DNA of 19,410 nucleotides from Treponema sp. UBA1793 (GTDB taxonomy: Bacteria; Spirochaetota; Spirochaetia; Treponematales; Treponemataceae), in the NCBI GenBank assembly GCA_002314445.1, contig DCFX01000053.1, forward strand, positions 1-19,410. Reading direction: 5' to 3'. This document shows, piece after piece, positions 1 to 8,150 of the stretch (positions within the stretch are counted from its first letter, which is position 1; each line of letters starts with the position of its first letter). The notes below the pieces were generated by a model, which was not told the DNA's origin, made no database searches, and was given only the letters and a program-made list of their open reading frames with translations. Position numbers and translations under genes: made by a program.

Positions 1-326
1 CCGTGAAGTCCGTACAGAGACGCAAAGAATGCAATGTTCTTTTCAGGGCTGAGTTCTTCGTACAGTGTAATGTCCTGCGGAACTATACCAAGCGACTGTT
101 TGTATCTGCGGAGCTGCTGCTCCACCGGCTGCCCGTTAAACGAGATTTCTCCACTGCTTTTTGCAAGTACTCCCGTCATGATATTGATTGTTGTTGATTT
201 TCCCGCTCCGTTCGGGCCGAGAATGCAGAGTATTTCTCCGCGGCGCACGTCAAAACTGATGCCGTTCAGTACCTGCTGCTCCTTAAAATGTTTTGCCAGA
301 CTGCTGACTGTAATAATCGTATCCAC
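1..326 (-). CDS. ABC transporter ATP-binding protein, N-terminal part (truncated by window edge)
   Basis: Nucleotide-binding subunit of an ABC transporter, expected to hydrolyse ATP at the inner face of the membrane to drive a partner permease not in this window. Read from the reverse strand, the first 108 codons contain a Walker A motif (GPNGAGKST, about residues 36-44) and a Q-loop (GIVPQDITLYEELSPEKNI, about residues 78-96), followed by FFASLYGLHG. That arrangement is typical of the ABC-2/NatA/CcmA-type ATPases. The signature motif, Walker B and the rest lie outside the window. The start chosen is GTG at 326, because GAGGT sits 7 bases upstream and the first residues (VDTIITVSSLAKHF) match where this family normally begins. 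The frame stays open further upstream, so a longer N-terminus is possible. The substrate cannot be told. It is divergent from the synthase gene at 621. Confidence 0.88.
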   Translation of the reverse strand, partial: MDTIITVSSLAKHFKEQQVLNGISFDVRRGEILCILGPNGAGKSTTINIMTGVLAKSSGEISFNGQPVEQQLRRYKQSLGIVPQDITLYEELSPEKNIAFFASLYGLH

Positions 327-543
327 TTCGTTTACCTCTTGTGCACTAACATACTGCGGCCTGTGAAAAAGGGAATCAGCCGAACGGTTGATTTTACCGG
401 TTGATTTGTGCAGGGTGTATTGCCCCCTGCAGCTTCGGGCGGACAGATGATTGTATCGAAGATACTGCCTCATCCTGCCGCAGAGAGGACACCGGAACGG
501 TGCGGAAGATGTTTTTTTTGGTTTTTATATAAATATGCGCAGA

Positions 544-614
544 TTTATAATATTAGTTGTACATATAATTGACAAAAAATGGCAATTATTGTAAAAATTA
601 TGTATCAATAGAGG
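544..614 (+). promoter_or_regulatory. probable promoter region and RBS for the 621 gene
   Basis: An AT-rich stretch contains two TATAAT hexamers (546-551 and 564-569) and a TTGACA (569-574) followed 17 bases later by TAAAAA (592-597). Which pair is used cannot be decided by eye. GAGG at 611-614 lies 6 bases before the ATG at 621 and is a clear ribosome binding site. The rest of 327-543 shows nothing I can name. Confidence 0.4.
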
Positions 615-620
615 CATATT

Positions 621-2459
621 ATGAATATTGCAATCCCGGAAAGCAGACGATTTGAACTTATACACCGCAGCGAGCCGGAATTATACAGGGAACAGTTTCC
701 TTATACGTCTGTTCCGCGCATCAGATTTGACGGTGTCGAAGTACCGCTGAGGGTGCCCGATAAAATCTGGATAACAGATACCACATTCCGCGACGGCCAG
801 CAGGCCCGTCCTCCCTATACGCCTGAGCAAATCGCGCATATATATGCCCTTATGCATAAACTTGGCGGCAAAGACGGGCTTATCAGGCAGTCTGAATTTT
901 TTGTTTACAGCGAACGTGACCGCAAAGCGCTCCGCCTCTGTCAGGAATATGGCTTTGAATTTCCGGAGATTACGTCGTGGATCCGTGCTGACAGCAAAGA
1001 TTTCAAGCTTGTAAAGGAACTCGGGCTAAAAGAGACCGGTATTCTCACTTCTGTTTCCGACTATCATATTTTTCTCAAGCTCAAATCGGACCGCGAAAAG
1101 ATTATGGACTTGTATCTCGGAATTGTAAAGGACTGCCTTGCGGAAGGCATAATTCCCCGCTGCCATTTTGAAGACGTGACGCGTGCCGATATTTACGGTT
1201 TCTGCCTGCCGCTTGCCGGAAAACTGCTTGACCTTTCACGTGAAGCGAACCTGCCGGTGAAGATACGCCTGTGCGATACGATGGGATACGGCGTTACCTA
1301 TCCGGGTGCTGTGCTTCCCCGTTCCGTTCCCAGGCTCGTGCATGCGTTCAGGACCGAACTGGGATATCCTGCAGAATATCTTGAATGGCACGGGCATAAC
1401 GATTTTCATAAGGCGCATATCAACGCGTCCACCGCATGGCTGTACGGGTGTGCGTCGGTTAATGCAAGCATCCTCGGTTTCGGCGAGCGTACCGGCAATC
1501 CGCCTCTTGAAGGGGCTGTCATGGAATACCTGTCGCTTACCGGAGATGATTCAATCGATACGACAGTTATTACGGAAATTGCCGATTATTTCCGCAGTGA
1601 AGTAGGTGCACTGATTCCTGATAATTATCCGTTTACGGGGGAAGATTTCAACACAACCCGCGCGGGAATCCATGCAGACGGAATCCTGAAGAATCCGGAA
1701 ATTTACAATATTTTTGATACTGAAAAACTCCTCAACAGGCCGGTCAGGACAATGGTCACCGACAAATCGGGCCTGTCAGGTATAGCCCGCTGGCTGAACG
1801 AAAACATACCGCTTATAAAATCAGGCGTGCACGAGAAACTGACAAAACGCTCCCCCGGAATCCGCCACATAGAGCTGTGGGTTGACGCCCAGTATACGCA
1901 GGGACGGACGACGGCCATATCTGCCGACGAACTGACGGCTCAGGCACGCCGGTATCTTCCGGAATTGTTCGAGTCGGAACTTGACAAGGTAAAGGCTGAA
2001 GCCGGAAAAATTGCGCTTGCAATCGCGGAGGAAGCGATGAACGCGCCTGAACTTGCATCGCTCGAGCCTTCGTCGATGGACTGCTGTCTTGAGGAAATCG
2101 TAAAAAGGGAAGGTTCCATCCAGCTGCTCGCCGTAACAAACACAGACGGACACCGTATCTGCCAGATTTATGCAAAACACGGTGAAAAGTATCTGTTCCG
2201 CAATCTTCTTACGAAGAATTTCCGCGAAAAGGAATGGTTCTGCAAAGTGATTGAAACGGGAGAATCGTATGTGTCACATCTTTTCTTTTCCCTGTATACC
2301 GGCCGCCTCATCCTTACGGCAGCCTTCCCGCTGAAAGACGCGGACGGAAACGTCCGTGCCGTGATTGATATGGATTTTATGTTCGACGAACTCATGAAGC
2401 TTGTCCGTCACGGAGCGAAAGACACTGCCTGCCAGGATGATATACAGAAGAAGGGGTAA
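621..2459 (+). CDS. Re-citrate synthase/homocitrate synthase-like acyltransferase with C-terminal Cache-like domain
   Basis: A member of the DRE-TIM (HMGL-like) family that condenses acetyl-CoA with a 2-oxoacid. Residues about 46-395 form the barrel: the opening motif DTTFRDGQQ (53-61) supplies the metal-binding Asp and catalytic Arg, and WHGHND (256-261) carries the HxH metal ligands. GFGERTGNPPLEG (286-298) and TRAGIHADG (346-354) are further family blocks. The DTTFRDGQQARPPY variety resembles what I remember of Re-face citrate synthases of anaerobes, but homocitrate or isopropylmalate synthase activity cannot be excluded from sequence. Residues about 480-596 are an unrelated domain resembling a Cache/PDC sensor (TNTDGHRICQIY, then REKEWF, ESYVSHLFFSLYTGR and AVIDMDF). 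At 612 aa it is well over the roughly 450 aa expected for the barrel enzyme. The C-terminal domain has no membrane segment, so it would act in the cytoplasm. Confidence 0.8.
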   Translation: MNIAIPESRRFELIHRSEPELYREQFPYTSVPRIRFDGVEVPLRVPDKIWITDTTFRDGQQARPPYTPEQIAHIYALMHKLGGKDGLIRQSEFFVYSERDRKALRLCQEYGFEFPEITSWIRADSKDFKLVKELGLKETGILTSVSDYHIFLKLKSDREKIMDLYLGIVKDCLAEGIIPRCHFEDVTRADIYGFCLPLAGKLLDLSREANLPVKIRLCDTMGYGVTYPGAVLPRSVPRLVHAFRTELGYPAEYLEWHGHNDFHKAHINASTAWLYGCASVNASILGFGERTGNPPLEGAVMEYLSLTGDDSIDTTVITEIADYFRSEVGALIPDNYPFTGEDFNTTRAGIHADGILKNPEIYNIFDTEKLLNRPVRTMVTDKSGLSGIARWLNENIPLIKSGVHEKLTKRSPGIRHIELWVDAQYTQGRTTAISADELTAQARRYLPELFESELDKVKAEAGKIALAIAEEAMNAPELASLEPSSMDCCLEEIVKREGSIQLLAVTNTDGHRICQIYAKHGEKYLFRNLLTKNFREKEWFCKVIETGESYVSHLFFSLYTGRLILTAAFPLKDADGNVRAVIDMDFMFDELMKLVRHGAKDTACQDDIQKKG

Positions 2460-2527
2460 TAATCGTCCTGTTTACGTTATTTTACTGTTTATGCTGATTA
2501 AACTAATATGTTATGACTTGTTTAAGG

Positions 2528-2553
2528 TAAAGGGTACATAATAAAGACGATTT
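2528..2553 (+). promoter_or_regulatory. candidate sigma-28 (FliA-type) promoter for the MCP gene
   Basis: TAAA (2528-2531) is followed after 14 bases by GACGATTT (2546-2553), which matches five of eight bases of the GCCGATAA consensus. The element lies 21 bases upstream of the chemoreceptor start. Motility-sigma control is usual for chemoreceptors, so position and gene type agree. The match is imperfect. Confidence 0.4.
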
Positions 2554-2574
2554 TAAATAAGGTACCATATCAAC

Positions 2575-4437
2575 ATGAAAAGCATTAGACACATTATGCT
2601 GGCATACAGTGCAGCACTTGTAATGCTATTGATGACAGGTGTGTCATCAATAGTTCATTTGAATATCATCAACATACAAAAGTATTGTATTAAGAGCGTT
2701 CGTACCCAGCGTATGACGGGATATGATGATTCTATACGTTTTCAGGTTCAAAATGTTGTAAACCTGCTCAATGTATTTTATGAGCGGGAATCAGCGGGAG
2801 AACTGACGGAAAAGGAAGCTCAGGCGCAGGCGAAACAGCTGGTAAAAAGTCTTCGTTACGGTGACGACAACAGCGGTTATTTCTGGATAGACAGTACCGA
2901 TTATAAACTTGTTGCCCATCCGGTTCTGCCGCAGGATGAAGGGCAGAACAGATACGATTTGAAAGATCAGAACGGCGTTCTGATTGTCCAGGAGATAATA
3001 AAGACAGCCGGTAAATCTGATAAGGGCGGATTCAGCGAATTCTATTTTACGAAGTCGGACGGAAAAACAGTTTCTCCGAAACATACATATTCTATGCTGT
3101 TTAAACCGTGGGGCTGGGTAGTCAGCACGGGCAATTATTATGATGATATAAATGCACAGATTGACCAGGTATCAGCCGGTTTAAAAAACAGTTTTATTAA
3201 AATCTACTATTCGACGATGATTGTCTTCCTTATTTTGTTTGCCCTTGTGATGGGCGTTGCAATCGTATTTTCAAAGCGGTTTTCGGATCCGATTGTCGAA
3301 ACGGAGACAATTCTCCAGAAGATGGACGACGGCGATTTGACGCAACGGCTTCCTCCTGTAAAACATGAAAACGAAATCGGCCGCATGCGCGAAATGCTGA
3401 ATTCGTTTGCAGAAACTATGAACAAAATGACTGCCGGTGCGAGAGGCAATATATTTTCGCTTAATAAGATTGCAGGCTCCCTTGATGAGAGCAGCGGCAT
3501 TATTACGGACGGTATAAAGCAGATTACGGAAAATTCTGTCGGTCTTGCGCGTCATGCTAAAGTCCAGAAGAAGACTGTAAGCGATACTGTTGTTACAATG
3601 ACGAAAATGGAATCGATGATTGACGATCTTTTGAAAAAGATAGAGGTACAGAATACTGTCGTTTCTCAGTCGTCCGCGGCCGTTGAAGAGATGATTGCAA
3701 ACATAAAATCCATAACGGAAAATATTAATAAATTCGAGGAAAGCTTTAAAACCCTTTCATCGGATTCCGATGCCGGAAATAAAATAATTTCTAAAGTTAT
3801 AGAAATGGTAAAAACTGTTTCGGCGGACTCTGCTGCATTGCTCGATACGAATAAGATAATAGAAGATGTTGCCATTCAGACGAATCTGCTGGCGATGAAT
3901 GCCGCAATTGAAGCGGCTCATGCCGGAAATGCAGGCAGAGGGTTCGCGGTCGTCGCCGGTGAAATCAGGCTGCTTTCCGAGAATACCGCAAAGCAGTCCC
4001 GTGCGATTACGGAGACGCTTAACAGGGTTATTTCCAACATCCAGTCCGTTACCGAGGCGTCGAACAACGCCGGAAACGTTTTTGCGGGCATGGTTCATAA
4101 AATTTCCGAAGACGGAACAATTGTTGCCGAAATCAGAAGTTCAATGGAAGAACAGAGCGCGGGCAGCCAGCAGATTGTTTCCGGGCTCACCGAAATAAAG
4201 GATACGGCGCATACGATAGAAATGAGTTCACGCACAATGGACGGGAGCGTCCATGATGTCAGCAAGGAAATTGCGGAACTGACGAAACTTGCGGACGGCC
4301 TTGAAAGCGGTACAGAGGAAATAGAAAAGTCAACGCAGATTATCCAGAAAAGTATCGGTGCCCTGTCGGGAATGGCGGCAGACAACCGTACGTTTGCCGA
4401 CAAACTGTCTGCAGAAACATCGAAATTTTCCGTATAA
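2575..4437 (+). CDS. methyl-accepting chemotaxis protein (single-Cache, HAMP, MCP signalling domain)
   Basis: A membrane chemoreceptor that senses a ligand outside the cytoplasm and controls CheA through CheW. Residues about 7-32 are the first hydrophobic segment. Residues about 45-200 form a periplasmic single-Cache domain, recognisable by NSGYFWIDSTDYKLVAHP and by FKPWGWVVSTGNYYDDI just before the second membrane helix (about 211-235). A HAMP region follows (to about 290). The cytoplasmic rod contains the conserved hairpin tip, EDVAIQTNLLAMNAAIEAAH (about 430-449) followed by GRGFAVVAGEIRLLSE. No CheR-binding pentapeptide is seen at the C-terminus. The ribosome binding site is weak (AAGG about 12 bases upstream). 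Cache domains of this sort often bind small carboxylates, but the ligand here is unknown. It stands alone between the synthase and the purine genes. Confidence 0.95.
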   Translation: MKSIRHIMLAYSAALVMLLMTGVSSIVHLNIINIQKYCIKSVRTQRMTGYDDSIRFQVQNVVNLLNVFYERESAGELTEKEAQAQAKQLVKSLRYGDDNSGYFWIDSTDYKLVAHPVLPQDEGQNRYDLKDQNGVLIVQEIIKTAGKSDKGGFSEFYFTKSDGKTVSPKHTYSMLFKPWGWVVSTGNYYDDINAQIDQVSAGLKNSFIKIYYSTMIVFLILFALVMGVAIVFSKRFSDPIVETETILQKMDDGDLTQRLPPVKHENEIGRMREMLNSFAETMNKMTAGARGNIFSLNKIAGSLDESSGIITDGIKQITENSVGLARHAKVQKKTVSDTVVTMTKMESMIDDLLKKIEVQNTVVSQSSAAVEEMIANIKSITENINKFEESFKTLSSDSDAGNKIISKVIEMVKTVSADSAALLDTNKIIEDVAIQTNLLAMNAAIEAAHAGNAGRGFAVVAGEIRLLSENTAKQSRAITETLNRVISNIQSVTEASNNAGNVFAGMVHKISEDGTIVAEIRSSMEEQSAGSQQIVSGLTEIKDTAHTIEMSSRTMDGSVHDVSKEIAELTKLADGLESGTEEIEKSTQIIQKSIGALSGMAADNRTFADKLSAETSKFSV

Positions 4438-4473
4438 CTTTTTGCCGGTATTTTTGAAAAGTGACGGGCAGGT

Positions 4474-5049
4474 TCAACGGCGGAATGTAATTCCGCCGTC
4501 TGTCGACATGTTGTCTATAACAGCAAGGCTTTCTATTCGCAGCCCCTTTTCGCGGAGCTGTTTCCCGCCGTCCTGAAATCCCTTTTCAATAACGATGCAC
4601 GCTCCCTGAATCTGTGCTTCTGCCTGCCGTGCAATATCCGCCAGCCCTGAAAGTGCGCTGCCATTTGCCAGAAAATCGTCAACAAGCAGGATTTTGTCCG
4701 CAGAAGATAAAAATTTTTTTGAAACGACGACGTTGTAACTGCAGGAATGTGTGAACGACCAGACGCTTGTTACATAACAGTCTTCGGTTACATTGCTGCT
4801 CTGGTGTTTTTTTGCGAACACTACCGGTACTTTCAGCTGTCGTGCGACGGAACATGCGATTGCAATACCGCTCGACTCGATTGTAAGAACCTTTGTTATG
4901 GTACATCCTTTGTACAGACGTACGAATTCGGCACCAAGCTCATCAAGAAGCTGTACATCTATCTGATGATTCAGAAAACTGCTTACTTTTAATATGTTTC
5001 CGGGGAGTATCTCTCCGTCCCTTTTTATCCTTTCTTCCAGTAATTTCAT
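4474..5049 (-). CDS. xpt: xanthine phosphoribosyltransferase
   Basis: A cytoplasmic purine-salvage enzyme that converts xanthine and PRPP to XMP and pyrophosphate. The protein is about 191 aa, close to the roughly 194 aa of Bacillus subtilis Xpt, and follows it throughout: KVSSFLNHQID near residue 21, TIESSGIA near 56, VPVVFAKKHQS near 74, and the PRPP-binding loop ILLVDDFLANG near 120. VIEKGFQDGG near 153 also matches. The frame extends upstream to a GTG at 5094, but the ATG at 5049 is chosen because it gives the family's N-terminus (MKLLEERIKRDGEILPG). No strong ribosome binding site precedes it. It is transcribed away from a purine nucleoside phosphorylase gene, making a divergent salvage pair. 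No purine riboswitch structure is recognisable in the 101-bp gap. Confidence 0.92.
   Translation of the reverse strand: MKLLEERIKRDGEILPGNILKVSSFLNHQIDVQLLDELGAEFVRLYKGCTITKVLTIESSGIAIACSVARQLKVPVVFAKKHQSSNVTEDCYVTSVWSFTHSCSYNVVVSKKFLSSADKILLVDDFLANGSALSGLADIARQAEAQIQGACIVIEKGFQDGGKQLREKGLRIESLAVIDNMSTDGGITFRR
4477..4499 (-). other. 10-bp perfect inverted repeat at the 3' end of xpt
   Basis: ACGGCGGAAT (4477-4486) and ATTCCGCCGT (4490-4499) form a perfect 10-bp stem with a 3-base loop. It lies inside the last codons of xpt, just before the stop, in the convergent MCP/xpt junction. No T-run follows directly on either strand, so it may protect mRNA ends rather than terminate. Confidence 0.45.
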
Positions 5050-5110
5050 ACACGATAGAGTAGTAAAAAGCGGTATCTTTTGCAATCGGAACACAGAAAA
5101 TTGATTATTA

Positions 5111-5145
5111 TGGTATACTAAAATTACATTATTCCATTGTTGAGG
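5111..5145 (+). promoter_or_regulatory. extended -10 promoter and RBS for the purine nucleoside phosphorylase gene
   Basis: TGGTATACT at 5111-5119 fits an extended -10 element (TGnTATACT, one mismatch to TATAAT). No clear -35 hexamer is at the right distance, which is allowed for extended -10 promoters. GAGG at 5142-5145 lies 5 bases before the ATG at 5151. Confidence 0.5.
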
Positions 5146-5150
5146 TTTAT

Positions 5151-5975
5151 ATGAACAATCTGATTGAAAAACTTACTGAAGCAAAAGAGTATATCGTTTC
5201 CTGTGCGGGAACGGAACATGCCGACATCGGTATTGTGCTTGGGAGCGGACTGGGAGAACTTGCCGACCAGGTGGAAAACGCTGTTGTCATTCCGTACAAA
5301 TCAATTCCGAATTTTCCTGTCTCGACAGTTCCGGGGCACAAAAGCCGGCTTGTTATAGGAACGCTTGAAGGCAGACGCGTCATCTGCATGCAGGGCAGAT
5401 TTCATTTCTATGAGGGATACGAAATGGATCAGGTTGTATTTCCCGTTCAGGTAATGCATCTGCTCGGAACGGACAATCTTCTTCTTACGAATGCTGCAGG
5501 CTGCGTTAATACGTCGTGGAACGCAGGCGATTTGATGATCATTTCCGACCACATAAAGCTTGTTGCGGAAAGTCCGATGCGAGGCCCTAACTGCGACGAA
5601 CTCGGAGAGCGCTTCTTCGACATGACGCGCACCTACGACAAAGATTTGCAGCAGCTTGCGCTCCGCTGCGGACAGGAGCTCGGCATCCGGCTGCGCAGAG
5701 GAGTCTATCAGTATTTTACCGGCCCTCAGTTTGAAACTCCTGCAGAAGTGCGCTTTGCCCGTACGTGCGGCGCCGATGCAGTAGGTATGTCGACAGTACC
5801 GGAAGCGATTGCTGCAAGCCAGATGCATATGCGCACGCTCGGCATTTCCTGCCTTACGAATATGGCCGCCGGCATTCTTGATCAGCCGCTCTGCCACAAG
5901 GAAGTACTCGAAGCCGGTGAAAAAGTAAAAACAGGTTTTACAGCGCTTGTGAAAAAAATTGTGCACGAGTGGTAG
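5151..5975 (+). CDS. punA: purine nucleoside phosphorylase (trimeric, PunA/PNP-I type)
   Basis: Splits purine nucleosides with phosphate into free base and ribose 1-phosphate, feeding bases to phosphoribosyltransferases such as the divergent xpt product. At 274 aa it has the length of the trimeric mammalian-like family. Visible motifs are the phosphate-binding GSGLGEL (about 31-37), VPGHKSRLVIG (about 62-72) with the conserved His, MQGRFHFYEGY (about 82-92), LTNAAG (about 119-124), YFTGPQFETPAEVR (about 187-200) with the base-contacting Glu, VGMSTVPE (about 211-218), and LTNMAAGI (about 236-243) with the base-binding Asn. TNAAGCVN has a Cys where many members have Gly. A good ribosome binding site precedes the ATG. 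Specificity for guanosine/inosine is expected from the family but not proven here. Confidence 0.93.
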   Translation: MNNLIEKLTEAKEYIVSCAGTEHADIGIVLGSGLGELADQVENAVVIPYKSIPNFPVSTVPGHKSRLVIGTLEGRRVICMQGRFHFYEGYEMDQVVFPVQVMHLLGTDNLLLTNAAGCVNTSWNAGDLMIISDHIKLVAESPMRGPNCDELGERFFDMTRTYDKDLQQLALRCGQELGIRLRRGVYQYFTGPQFETPAEVRFARTCGADAVGMSTVPEAIAASQMHMRTLGISCLTNMAAGILDQPLCHKEVLEAGEKVKTGFTALVKKIVHEW

Positions 5976-6059
5976 ACTGCCGTGAGTTTTCCGATTCTCT
6001 GTTGAATCCTACATTTCTGTAGTTGATTTCCGGCGTATGAATTAGAAATACTTATCGGT

Positions 6060-7856
6060 ATGATGACACGTAAAACGAAAATCGTATGTTCGATAGGGCC
6101 GTCTTCGGACAGTGACGAAATTGTGCGCAGGCTCATTCTTGCCGGAATGAACGTTGCGCGCTTCAATTTTTCCCATGGTACGTATGCCTGGCATAAATCC
6201 GCAATGGACAGGGTAAAGCGTGTATCTGCAGAACTGAAAATACCGGTCGCGCTGATGCTCGACACGAAAGGGCCGGAAATCCGTACAGGTATGACGGAAT
6301 GCGGAAAAATTATTAAGATTTCCGCAGGCGATAAATTTGAAGTGACTGCGGACGACAGCGAATGCTACGGAGCTTTCGCTGGAAATTCCGGACATATTTC
6401 CATTTCGTGGAAATATGCGGCGGAGCGGATTTCGTCCGGAAATAAAATACTTATTGCAGATGGTCTTGTTGAACTTGACGTGGATACCGTATCCGGCGGA
6501 AAGATAGTATGTACGGCTCATAATGCGGGGGAAATAAGCAGCAAAAAAAATGTTAACATTATCGGCGTGCATGCGGGCCTGCCGATTATGTCTGAACAGG
6601 ATAAAAGCGATATAGCGTTCGGCGTCGAACAGGATATAGATTTCATTGCAGCAAGCTTCGTCAGTTTTCCCGAAGAAGTCGTGCAGATACGCGAATATCT
6701 TGCAGAGCTTGGCAGCAGAGCCAGAATAATTTCAAAAATAGAGAACGAAGAAGGACTCAACAACATTGAGCGCATTATTGAAGAATCTGACGGCGTTATG
6801 GTTGCCCGCGGAGACCTCGGCGTACAGGTTGCGACTGAGAGAATTCCTCTTGCACAGAAAAGCATAATAAGCAAATGCAGAAGGGCAGGGAAACCTGTCA
6901 TTACCGCAACGCAGATGCTTGATTCCATGATAACGAATCCGCGTCCGACAAGAGCGGAACTTACTGACGTGGCGAATGCCGTATTCGACGGTACCGATGC
7001 TGTCATGCTTTCAGGGGAAACGGCGGGAGGCAGATATCCTGTCGAGGCTGTCGAAACAATGTCCCGGATTGTCACAACGACAGAAGAATCTGCAGAATAT
7101 AAGAGCCGCATGATGGAAATAGACCGTACATACGATACGGGAAATGATATAGGACGCCTTGTCGCATGGAGCGCATTTCTGCTTGCTGCCGATATAAAAG
7201 CAAAAGCTGTCATCACCCCGACGCTGAGGGGAAATACTGCGCGGATGATAAGCAGTTTCCGTCCCGGACAGATTGTTATTGCGGTAACTCCCGACGAGCA
7301 GATTGCGCGCCAGCTTATGCTGAACTGGGGTGTGTGTCCTGTATTCTGCAGCTTTAATGATGATTCGGAAGAGATTGTGCAGAAGTCCGTAAGAATTGCG
7401 CTTGACGAAAAAGTTGTGTCACTGTCGGACAGTATCGTGCTTGTTGCCGGAATGCCGCTTCACAGCCCGTTTATGGCGAATACGATAAAAGTGATTCTTG
7501 TGGGAAATGTTCTTGCACGCGGGAGCAGCTGCGGATGTACCGATAAATCGTCGCCGCGGGCATGCGGGCGCGTAATTCACGCCGACAGTCCTGAAGATGC
7601 GGTAAATCTTATAAAAAGTACAAAATCCCCTATCCTTGTCTGCTGGCGGATTACGGAAGGCTATATTCCCGTTTTACGGCTTGTCGACGGTGTTATCTCG
7701 GAATTCGGCAGCGATTTAAGCGACGAAACGCTTTCTGAAATTAATAAGCAGCTTGTGTGGGTTACCGACGTTCCTGATGCGCTCCGCAATCTTGAGAACG
7801 GACTTTCGGTTACGATAGACGGGGACAGAGGACTTGTCTATGAGGGAATTATTTAG
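6060..7856 (+). CDS. pyk: pyruvate kinase with C-terminal PEP-utiliser-like domain
   Basis: The last step of glycolysis: phosphoenolpyruvate plus ADP gives pyruvate plus ATP. Residues 3 to about 485 are a complete catalytic protein: RKTKIVCSIGPSS at the N-terminus, ARFNFSHG (33-40), LDTKGPEIRTG (67-77), the active-site block SKIENEEGLNNI (225-236) with catalytic Lys226, VARGDLGV (248-255), ATQMLDSM (283-290) and MLSGETAGG (316-324). The remaining 110 residues are extra relative to the usual 470-480 aa. They resemble the mobile phosphohistidine domain attached to some firmicute pyruvate kinases, ending ITIDGDRGLVYEG-like (VTIDGDRGLVYEG), but the usual His-containing T-S-H-A-A segment is not present. 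A short Cys-containing linker (GSSCGCTDKSSPRACG) joins the two. ATG 6060 is immediately followed by another ATG at 6063, either of which could be used. The ribosome binding site is weak. Confidence 0.94.
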   Translation: MMTRKTKIVCSIGPSSDSDEIVRRLILAGMNVARFNFSHGTYAWHKSAMDRVKRVSAELKIPVALMLDTKGPEIRTGMTECGKIIKISAGDKFEVTADDSECYGAFAGNSGHISISWKYAAERISSGNKILIADGLVELDVDTVSGGKIVCTAHNAGEISSKKNVNIIGVHAGLPIMSEQDKSDIAFGVEQDIDFIAASFVSFPEEVVQIREYLAELGSRARIISKIENEEGLNNIERIIEESDGVMVARGDLGVQVATERIPLAQKSIISKCRRAGKPVITATQMLDSMITNPRPTRAELTDVANAVFDGTDAVMLSGETAGGRYPVEAVETMSRIVTTTEESAEYKSRMMEIDRTYDTGNDIGRLVAWSAFLLAADIKAKAVITPTLRGNTARMISSFRPGQIVIAVTPDEQIARQLMLNWGVCPVFCSFNDDSEEIVQKSVRIALDEKVVSLSDSIVLVAGMPLHSPFMANTIKVILVGNVLARGSSCGCTDKSSPRACGRVIHADSPEDAVNLIKSTKSPILVCWRITEGYIPVLRLVDGVISEFGSDLSDETLSEINKQLVWVTDVPDALRNLENGLSVTIDGDRGLVYEGII

Positions 7857-7897
7857 GAATAGTAAATTAATACAGCGCCTTACTCAGGGGGCGCACT

Positions 7898-7936
7898 GGA
7901 ACGGGCTCCTGAAGGGACAGCCCGGAAGCCCGTTCC
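7898..7936. terminator. possible bidirectional terminator hairpin between pyk and mop
   Basis: GGAACGGGCT (7898-7907) and AGCCCGTTCC (7927-7936) form a perfect 10-bp stem in the 84-bp gap between two convergent genes. A smaller GCGCC/GGCGC stem (7875-7879 and 7890-7894) lies beside it. The position suits transcript-end formation from either side. No T-run follows and the 19-base loop is long, so intrinsic termination is uncertain. Confidence 0.4.
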
Positions 7937-7940
7937 GACG

Positions 7941-8150
7941 TCAGTCTACACCAACCATAACGCTTGTCGCTTTTACGATTGCCGTCGCAGGAACTCCCGG
8001 TTTTAGACCGAGTTCCTTTATTGCAGCCATTGAAATTGTCGCGGATATTACATTGCCGCCGCCAATGTCAATGGATACTATTCCATTAACGGCACCTTCC
8101 GTTACAGTTTTGACAGTTCCCTTAAACTGATTCCTTGCGCTGATTTTCAT
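7941..8150 (-). CDS. mop: molybdate-binding Mop (molbindin) protein, single TOBE domain
   Basis: A 69-aa cytoplasmic oxyanion-binding protein of the molbindin family, which stores or buffers molybdate as an oligomer. The whole length is one Mop/TOBE domain: MKISARNQFKGTV at the start, a central GIVSIDIGGGNVISATIS, and the closing AIVKATSVMVGVD, all typical of the family. AGGAG lies 5 bases before the ATG. The start overlaps the 3' end of the upstream Nif11-domain gene by 29 bases, so the two are probably co-transcribed and translationally coupled. Its location in the nifA-led minus-strand group suggests a role in supplying molybdenum for the nitrogenase cofactor. That is inference: related proteins also serve molybdenum-cofactor enzymes and tungsten handling. 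Confidence 0.93.
   Translation of the reverse strand: MKISARNQFKGTVKTVTEGAVNGIVSIDIGGGNVISATISMAAIKELGLKPGVPATAIVKATSVMVGVD

Noticed and set aside
5050..5094. GTG at 5094 as the start of xpt
   Set aside because: The extra 15 residues do not match the family; the ATG at 5049 gives the normal Xpt N-terminus and length.
6009..6022. Small CTACA/TGTAG hairpin between the purine nucleoside phosphorylase gene and pyk as a terminator
   Set aside because: Only 5 bp with no T-run; too weak to call.
6518..7216. 232-codon open frame antisense to pyruvate kinase
   Set aside because: Low-complexity Ser/Leu/Ile composition, no ribosome binding site seen, and complete overlap with a well-supported gene.
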